From Tetraselmis striata (taxonomy: Eukaryota; Chlorophyta; Chlorodendrophyceae; Chlorodendrales; Chlorodendraceae): DNA of 64,000 nt. A model generated the notes under the pieces. It worked only from the letters and a program-made list of their open reading frames with translations. It did not search any database and was not told the DNA's origin. Of the stretch, positions 57,028 to 64,000 are shown in pieces. The DNA lies in NCBI GenBank assembly GCA_006384855.1, contig VCJN01002791.1, forward strand, positions 124,001 through 188,000, written 5' to 3'. A program made the translations under genes and the position numbers. Numbering within the stretch: the first letter of the stretch is position 1; every line of letters starts with the position of its first letter.

Positions 57028-60000
57028 ATGGGGGAGAGCCCGGGCAGGCGGGGGCAGGGGCGGGTGTACAAGGGGCCGCCCATCCCGCGGGCGTCGCTGC
57101 CCAAGGGCGTCCCCTCCATCCCCACCAAGTACGAGACCATCGTGACGCAGCCCATCAAAGAGAAGGACGGCTTCGGCACCAGCACGCAGCGCTTCACCTT
57201 CAGCGAGAACGCGCAGCCGGGGCCTGGCTCGTACCACCAGCAGCTGGCGTGGGTCAACGACAGCGGCTCCATGTCCAAGAAGGGCATGGGCAGCGGCTTC
57301 GTGTCCAAGCACCAGCGCTTCACGTTCAAGCCCAGCTACACGGGGCCGGGGCCAGGGCAGTACAACTCGCACGTCCGGCCGGAGGAGACCAAGTTGAAGT
57401 TCAACCACGCCACCACGTCCGCCGCTTTTGCTGCCGCTCGGAGCGAGGGCTTGGGGCCGCCGCTGCCGGTAAAGGCCTCACGGGTGCGTCCCCCTCACCC
57501 CCTCACCCCCTCTCTTTCTTTCGTTGCGCCCTCATTCAGGGGTCCGCATCCTTGCGGCCGTTTAGGCGTCGTCCCATACTGCAGCGGACACCAACCGCAA
57601 TGCCTCGATGCCAACTGCACATTGATGCCAACTGCACAGGCGCAGGAAGATACTCTGGCACGTATTCAATCATCGAATCGATGCATGCATCGCTCTTTTG
57701 GGATCGTCTTGTTCGCTAGGCATATTGATTCTAGATGATGCACCGTGCAGTTCACTCGTATTTATTTCTGGGACATGGGCACCCGTATCGGTATCTGCCT
57801 GTTCAACCTGGGTCCACTCACATACGATATCAAATTCAGCGTCAATTTGGACTCTTCGCGAAATCGAACGTGAGCTGACTAGGGGCATCACTCGGAAAGC
57901 TATAGCTGACTGAAGTCAAAGTTAGCCATGATGTCATTTACCCCAAAAAGAACGCCAAGTAATAAGTCACGGCAACACGCTTTCCATAAATTATAGACCT
58001 AAAGCTGCGCCTGATGAGACAGTTCGTGGGTTGGTTGCTTAAGCTACATACCTAGCTGGCACTGCCGACCTGCCTGGCTACTAAAAAGGTATCATGGGTG
58101 AATCAAGAGCTGACGCCGCATACCCCCGACTCGCAGACTGGCTCCGCGCCCGCGCCCAACACCTACCTGCCCAGCGCCAAGAGGGACGGCGGCAAAGTAC
58201 GACGCCACGCCGGGCGCGCAGCTGCGCACAGGGCTGCCCTATGGTACGGGTGCCTGCCTCACTCGCCCGGCCTTCTTGCCATGCGCAGGTCTCGCTGGGA
58301 AGCGGCAGTGCCAGCGTCAGCGCCTTCAAAACGACGACGCGCCAGCAGCGAGAGCGCGCCATGGAGGAGCCCAAACAGGTGCCCGGAGGGAGCCTATACT
58401 TTGGAGCCTATACTTTAGATTATAAGTAACATGTATCCTTACATATTATGTATTATATATCAAGTAATGTCTTAACATGATACAATAATACATAATGTAT
58501 TTGTATTTACTTGTTGTCCTATGTGTTTCTTTTCTGCTTATTTTATATCTACATATCTAAGCATATAAAATAATAGTAGGGGGCAGTATCATATATACAA
58601 TCTCCTCATCTCAAAGATATAATTTAGGGTTTCAGGTTCAAAGCCCTAAGTGACCCCTTCAGGCCACATACGTATATAAGGGCCCAACATTGAGACGGCC
58701 CTCCCCACATGATGCACATCTGGCTGACACCTCATCCGTCTGGCCGCTCAGGACTTTATATATGATGTATTTATATATCAAGTAACATATTAACATGAAA
58801 AATTAACACATATTATAAAATGTATTTGTATTATCTTTCATATGTGTTTATTTTATGCTTATTTTATATTTTTATATTTAAGTACATACAACAAAAGAAG
58901 GGGGCAATATTATATATACAATCTCCTCATCTGAGATAGAATTTAGGGTTTTGGGTTCAAAGCCCTTATTGGCCCATTCAGGTTACACATGTATAGTAGG
59001 CAAGATTGACACAGCCCTCCCCACATGATGCACATCTGGCTAACACCTCGCCTGTCTGGCCGCTCAGGACTTTCCGGGCCCCGGCTCGCACGACCTGGCA
59101 AAGTCATGGGAGGTGCAAGAGAGCGGCGCGACCGCGTTCCGCCACGCCACGGGGCGCACGGGGCGCGACGGCAGCCTCCGCGCGCGACCGCCGCCAGCGA
59201 TGGTGTACGGCGACGCCGAGGCCGCCGGCGCTGCGGGCCCCGGGCCGGGCGCCTACGAAAACCACATGTGAGTCGCCGCTCCCCAACTCACACCGCGCCC
59301 CCACCCCCGAGCCTCAAGAGGGGGCTGTTGCACTGCATAGTTAGCACAAAACCGGATAACGTGCCGGTAGATTTGGCGTTCATCTATACCGCGCGGTGTA
59401 TCAGATGAATGATGAACGCAATTTGTGGTGGATGACAAGACAGTTGGTTTTTACTCCTACAGAACTGGCTTTTAAGCAGCTGTTCGTACGGGTAGTGAGG
59501 CCCCATATCTTCATGCTACATCTTTCCACCAAACGTTGTGATGTTCGCCACGTCCGCGGTCGCCGACCCCGCGATATACATACTGCAGTTGAGTACCACC
59601 AAGAGCCCAAGCGTTCCAAATACATGCAAAGCCTCAGCGGTTGCATGGAAACGACTTCTTGTATGGGTAGCAAGAAACCCCAATTTGGGGCTTGTTTTGC
59701 TAGAGACTGCTATAGCTGTGTTGCGCTAGCTGCTGAAACTGCTGTATATGCATTGGCGCCGTGCTGCTGAGGGTCCGTTCCATATCTTGGCTCGGGGGTG
59801 TCAGTTGTCCGGTTAGTTGCCCTGGTCGCCTGCGGACAGACACCGCCCCCATCTGAGCGACCCACCCCCCGCCCCCGCAGTATCCATACCATCGAGCGAA
59901 AGCAGCACAAGATTGCCACCGGCGCGGGGCGCATGGAGACGCCAGCCTTCACGCCCACAGAGACGGACCGCTTCGGGCAGCCATTTGTGCCCAAGGTCAC

Positions 60001-61073
60001 CCTTTGCCCCCCAAACCCCCTTAGCAGCAGACACTGTTCACGAACCCAACTCAACAGTCTTAGGATACAGGTGCGGCAATTAAAATAGAATAGAATGGAA
60101 TAGAACAGAAATGTGTTGATAATTTGATTTTGGAAAGAACTAGTGACAGATCCATCTTAGTTGTATCGCAAATCGATTTCGGATAGCACGAAGTACATTG
60201 TTTGAGTTTCCCATTTATTCAGGAAAAGCACGCGTTTCTTGTTTGATGGTAGATAGCGATCCAGGAATGCGGGCCACTGCACAACGCTAATCATACTGGC
60301 AATGATTCCTAAGCTTCATTATTAGCAGGCAATCCTTGTCCTTCCGCGTCGGATCGTATCTTGTCGAACACCGTAGCAATCCTTGTACGGTATACAATAC
60401 AAGCACGTATATGTCCTGGTGCGAATAAGGATTGCAAACGCCATGATCTGCTTGTACCAGTAATCAGCAGAGGCAGACTATATTTGAATGATCACATAAC
60501 CCTTAGTACTGTGTCTAGACATTCTAGTATGACGTGGCTCCTCGAAAATTATAACACACAGGAGAATAGACTACATGTAATAGCAGAATATAATAGGAAA
60601 CGCTAGACAGGTGGCAAAATACGGCCAGGCTGCCGTTTGAAGCATACAGGTACGCGCTAGTCTTCTGTATGCTGTACGTCCTTGACATGGCTTTCATCAA
60701 CACCGGTCCTTGCTCATGTCCACGCAGCCTTGACAGGGCGCCCGCGCTCTTTGCCCGGCCGCACTTCCGACCCTCCACCCGCCACCCCTGCAACACACTC
60801 ACGACATTCTGTGCTGTGCCCCGCCAGGTGGCCCGCCCGCAGGTGCCCGGGCCAGGCAACTACGACGGCGTCAGCGCGCCGCTGTTCGGCGAGAGGCCCT
60901 ACGGCTCTCACCTGCCCACGCCCGCGAGCGCCTTCACCAGCACCACCGACCGCGCGCCGGCGATGGGGCCGGGGCGCGCGGCGGTTCCGGGCCCGGCGTA
61001 CTACAAGCCCGCGAGCCAGCCGAAGAAGCGCACCTTCCACCTCAACACGCGGCAGCAGTGGGTCAGCAACTAG
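57028..61073 (+). CDS. Sperm-tail PG-rich repeat (SHIPPO-type) axonemal protein
   Basis: Six exons join in phase: 57028-57468, 58137-58196, 58289-58378, 59068-59267, 59881-59995 and 60828-61073, giving 383 residues. The protein is built of spaced Pro-Gly-Pro-Gly-x-Tyr motifs: QPGPGSYHQQ, YTGPGPGQYNS, FPGPGSHD, AGPGPGAYEN, VPGPGNYDG and VPGPAYYKP. These are the signature of STPGR/SHIPPO proteins, which bind ciliary and other microtubules as inner-surface or sheath proteins. A motile flagellated cell stage is therefore likely. The exon 2 acceptor (58136) was preferred over an earlier AG at 58088 for its pyrimidine context; the exon 6 start could be 12 nt further on. Intron 3 holds a diverged ~316-bp tandem duplication that copies the exon 4 acceptor. 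Confidence 0.8.
58441..59073 (+). repeat. Diverged ~316-bp tandem duplication including a 3' splice site
   Basis: Copy 1 (about 58441-58757) and copy 2 (about 58758-59073) share long similar blocks: TATATCAAGTAA, GTGTTT...TGCTTATTTTATAT, ACAATCTCCTCATCT, GGTTCAAAGCCCT, and CACATGATGCACATCTGGCT. Both end CTGGCCGCTCAGGACTTT, the acceptor and first two codons of exon 4. Only copy 2 continues into the real exon. They are AT-rich compared with the flanking exons and differ at perhaps 15-20% of sites. Confidence 0.85.
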
Positions 61074-62771
61074 AGGACGGCTCTTCAGCCCCACACCCAG
61101 AACTGCAAAACAGAACCCGCCTGGACAGCGCTCGCCAATCGGCATAACGACCACTTTGCTGGTGGGGTGGGTAAGCTCGCCTCCGATACAAAGCAACTCA
61201 ACCAGGCATAGGTATTTCTGCTGTGAATTCAGTACTATCGGTTTTAAACACTGAACCATGCTCGTGGGCTGGGGGATTCTCCTCAGCAAAGTCCAAACAG
61301 CTGGTTTCGGAGCAGCAGCCGTCCCTGGCGTTACAGTACAGGTGTAGCATTCACGGTCACGCAAGTGCCACATCTGCGAATACGCGGGCCGGTACGCGGA
61401 TCTTAACAATAGGCGTGGACTAATGCTCTGATTTGGCACGTCGACCCATGGCACCAGCAGCGTTGCTCGGTATCGTACGGGTCAGCATTGTACCGCGAGA
61501 CCGCGATGCGCGAAGCTACCGTTTCGTAGCTTGCGGACGGATAAATGGGACAGAAGCCTGCTCGCGACGATACTGTGACACAGGTGGCAATCCAGAAATC
61601 TAGCTGTCGTCGCATTTATCGTGGCTGCGGTGATGATGAGATAGGTCATCGGCTTCGTGGATCGACCATGAATCCAAGATGGGGGTTTGGGCGGTGGGGT
61701 TTCGGCGGCGGGCGGCGGGCCGGCGACGATAATATGCGACGTTGTGGTTTCGGAGCTGCTTCCCGCCCCGATGTTGAGCAACGCCGCCACGCGGGATGCG
61801 ACAGCCCGGGTTATGTCGATATGAGCGCGTGACCAATACAAATGAGGAACAAAGCCAGACTTTTGGTACAAGGATGTAGCGCGGCACTGCGCGGGCTTTC
61901 CAGGTCGGCCGTGTCGCTAGGTCGGCGCCGTGCGAGCCGCCGTAACGTCGATCCGCGTCGCGACTAGCTTCGGCGGCTATGACGTAGTGGTCGCCCGGTC
62001 AGGGTCTAAAACAGCCTCCCGACGATGCGTATACTCCTGGGACATTCCCGGGTCTTAGCTGATGGCGATTATGATTGCCGCTGATCAGATTAGGGCTCTT
62101 GGAGCGGCCAAAGCCCCGTGCGGGGTGTAACTCGTTACCGGACCGGCGAGGATGTCGAGTGTTGTTATTAATGTGGTTTCGGAGCGGCAGTCGGCTACGG
62201 GTTTTGGATCAACGCCACCATATGACGCGAGACTGCCTGTCTGTCGATACAGGAGCGCGAGTACAGTAAACGGGATAACCCGTGTGTCACGAGTAGCGTG
62301 TCTCCAGAGCACTAACCGACCTCGGCCCGGCGCTGTCCCGAGGCCACGACGCGCCATGCCCGGAATTGTGGTTTCGGAGCATTCGGGGAGCAATGCGCAG
62401 CAAGGAGTACATTATTCCTCGTCATTTACAACTGCTCGAGGTCCCGAAGCGGCACCCGAAACAATGACAACAGACAGCACCGCATTAATTCCAGCTCTTC
62501 CCCATGGTATGCCAAATGACAGTGGCAACAATAGGGACACCCCTTTTTTCAGCAATGATAAGCGGAAATAATGCGGCATGTTACATGGGAAAGCGAGTCA
62601 CGGCACGAACCGCCCATTCCCCCATGCCTGACGGGCGGCTGATGGGTTTCCTAAACACAGAATCTACAGCTTGACCGGCATAACTCCGGTTTTCACTCCA
62701 CCCCGACTGCTCCTTGACACTCTCCCCGACAAACCAGGGCGGCGAAACAGGGGCGCGCTCCACCGCTCAGG
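61074..62771. other. Intergenic region between the PG-rich and CreA-like genes
   Basis: No gene is supported. The two genes converge here. Several short ORFs (for example 62152-62571) show no domain. A TGTAA read on the minus strand at about 62582 may serve the CreA-like gene. The phrase GTGGTTTCGGAGC recurs with small changes near 61742, 62175 and 62368, a possible short dispersed repeat. Confidence 0.45.
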
Positions 62772-62902
62772 CTACGGCTCCAGCACCGGCGCCGCGTCGA
62801 CGCCCTCGATGCCCTCGCCGTTGCCAACTAGCGGCACCGCGCAGAGAGAGGTCCTGTAGCGCCCCGCGCTTATCTCTTGCCCCTACAGTACAACGTGTGG
62901 GA

Positions 62903-62940
<38 letters not shown>

Positions 62941-63830
62941 CGGGGGCTTCAGTGGCAGTCACACAACAGCATGTCACCTTGGCCTTGCCAGCGGGGCAGC
63001 ATGCTTTGGGGCTGCATGTGTGTGGGAGCGATTGTCGCGATGGCAGTGGCGGCTGTCTCTTTTTCTTGTCTTTTATGCCAGAAGGGGGTTGGGGTGGGGT
63101 GGGGTGGGGGGGTTCACGGCCGATTCCAACAAGTACTGTCTAATCCAGCGAATCGGCATTTTCCTGTCAAACTCCCGGACAATATTGACGGCTAACAGTG
63201 TTGATGGTAGTACAACGGCTAGCGCGTTCCCAGCACCCGAAATCATTATGAAAGGGGCTGCAAGTCCCGGAGCACTTTGTGTTGTTGAGCAGTGACCGGG
63301 GCGGGGAGCATGAGGAATGCAAGGAAAAGGGAAAGCGAGAAAGGGAGGAAGGGACCCACCGAGCTGGCACTGGTGAGGCGTGTGCTGTAAGCCACGTAGA
63401 TCATCGTCTGGCGCGGCTCGTCGTAGATGCGGCGCACGCGGAGTGTCTAGGCGCATCGGGCGGGGTCCACAGGGGTACGACAAGGCAGGGGAGGGGGGGG
63501 GGGGGGGGGGAGGGAACCATGGTTGTGGGTGTTAGTGGCTGCGCGACCCCGGCGCCTGGGTGGCATTACGGGGATTGGGCGCTCACTTTGTCGCGGTTGA
63601 TGGTCTTATTTGTTTTCCAGAATTCAACGTGAACGAAACCAATTGGAATTCTGGAATCCTGGGATTTTACTGGGGAATTTCGGAGCCTGCTGCCGGCGGG
63701 TGGCTACCTTGTTTTGGAACAGGTTGAGGTTCTTCTGCTGCGCGAAGACCTCACGGCCCTCGCTGCCGCGCACCGCGTCCAGGTTCTTGATGCTCACCGC
63801 GGGGAGGTACTTGCCGCAGGAGATGGAGGC
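62772..63830 (-). CDS. creA: CreA-family protein, C-terminal three exons (5' part beyond window or unseen)
   Basis: Three exons join in phase on the minus strand: 63830-63708, 63446-63360 and 62882-62772, giving 106 residues to TAG. The sequence follows bacterial CreA: ASISCGKYLPAVSI, then GREVFAQQKNLNLFQNK, VRRIYDEPRQTMIYVAYSTR, and RYRTSLCAVPL, matching AAISCQQVGPI, VVFKKRTSLVFKS, VVRFYDAKRNALAYLAYSD and AVPV of E. coli CreA as I remember it. The function of CreA is poorly defined. In algae a cyanobacterial origin and a plastid location are plausible, but the N-terminus is not visible. Each of the three acceptors is preceded by a sense-strand C run (G on the + strand at 63838-63858, 63490-63510 and 62907-62940). 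Confidence 0.75.
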
Positions 63831-64000
63831 CTGATTAGGGGGGGGGGGGGGGGGGGGGTTCAGGATGCCGTCGCGCAATGTCAGCATGCTGCTGAGACGG
63901 CTAAGAGATAATTTTCCAACCCTAGTCCCAAAACCCTAGACAGAGGCGTGCGCGATGGGGCATCCGTGCGGTGGGCTGGCCGGGTGAAACCGCGGAAAAG

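Noticed and set aside
62671-62859. Plus-strand 62-codon ORF
   Set aside because: It is antisense to the last CreA-like exon, where the minus frame has a splice site, a matching family sequence and a stop.

Overview
This window looks like nuclear DNA of a green alga (Chlorophyta), probably a lineage with a flagellated stage. The evidence is: intron-rich genes with short exons and mostly GTGCGC/GTGAGT donors; TGTAA polyadenylation signals soon after several stop codons; a thylakoid HHL1-like protein; a CreA-like protein of cyanobacterial type; a hybrid-histidine-kinase tail; and a sperm-tail PG-rich (axonemal) protein. I cannot name the species. Pure C runs of about 15-35 nt on the sense strand sit just upstream of many 3' splice sites and are the most striking compositional feature.

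Layout, left to right. 116-1972 (+): last exon of a hybrid histidine kinase whose start lies off the left edge. 3714-9980 (-): 7-exon FAD-dependent monooxygenase. 10528-12577 (+): 7-exon HHL1-like gene, divergent from the monooxygenase over 547 bp. 13483-15357 (-): intronless HSP70. About 15.4-37.4 kb: gene-poor and repeat-rich. It holds an inverted pair of 0.8-kb units with terminal inverted repeats, remnants of DIRS-type and other retroelements, and low-complexity tracts; I found no intact host gene there. 37461-39708 (+): 9-exon SETD9-like methyltransferase. 40672-42138 (+): 3-exon alpha/beta hydrolase. 42785-42928 (-): one orphan terminal exon. 43.58-44.05 kb: a hexamer satellite. 45934-50424 (+): 9-exon gene joining an N-terminal membrane region to a C-terminal START lipid-transfer domain. 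52633-54716 (+): 5-exon RNase H1 (hybrid-binding domain plus RNase H), with a MITE-like element upstream. 55529-55867 (-): single-exon glutaredoxin. 57028-61073 (+): 6-exon PG-rich flagellar protein. 62772-63830 (-): last three exons of a CreA-like gene that runs off the right edge.

The host genes do not form a pathway; they are an ordinary eukaryotic neighbourhood of chloroplast (HHL1, CreA-like, possibly the monooxygenase), signalling, chaperone, redox, lipid-transfer, RNA/DNA-hybrid and axonemal functions. Exon models were built by hand by requiring GT/GC-AG boundaries, continuous phase and family similarity. All motif and family calls come from recognition, not from a database search.
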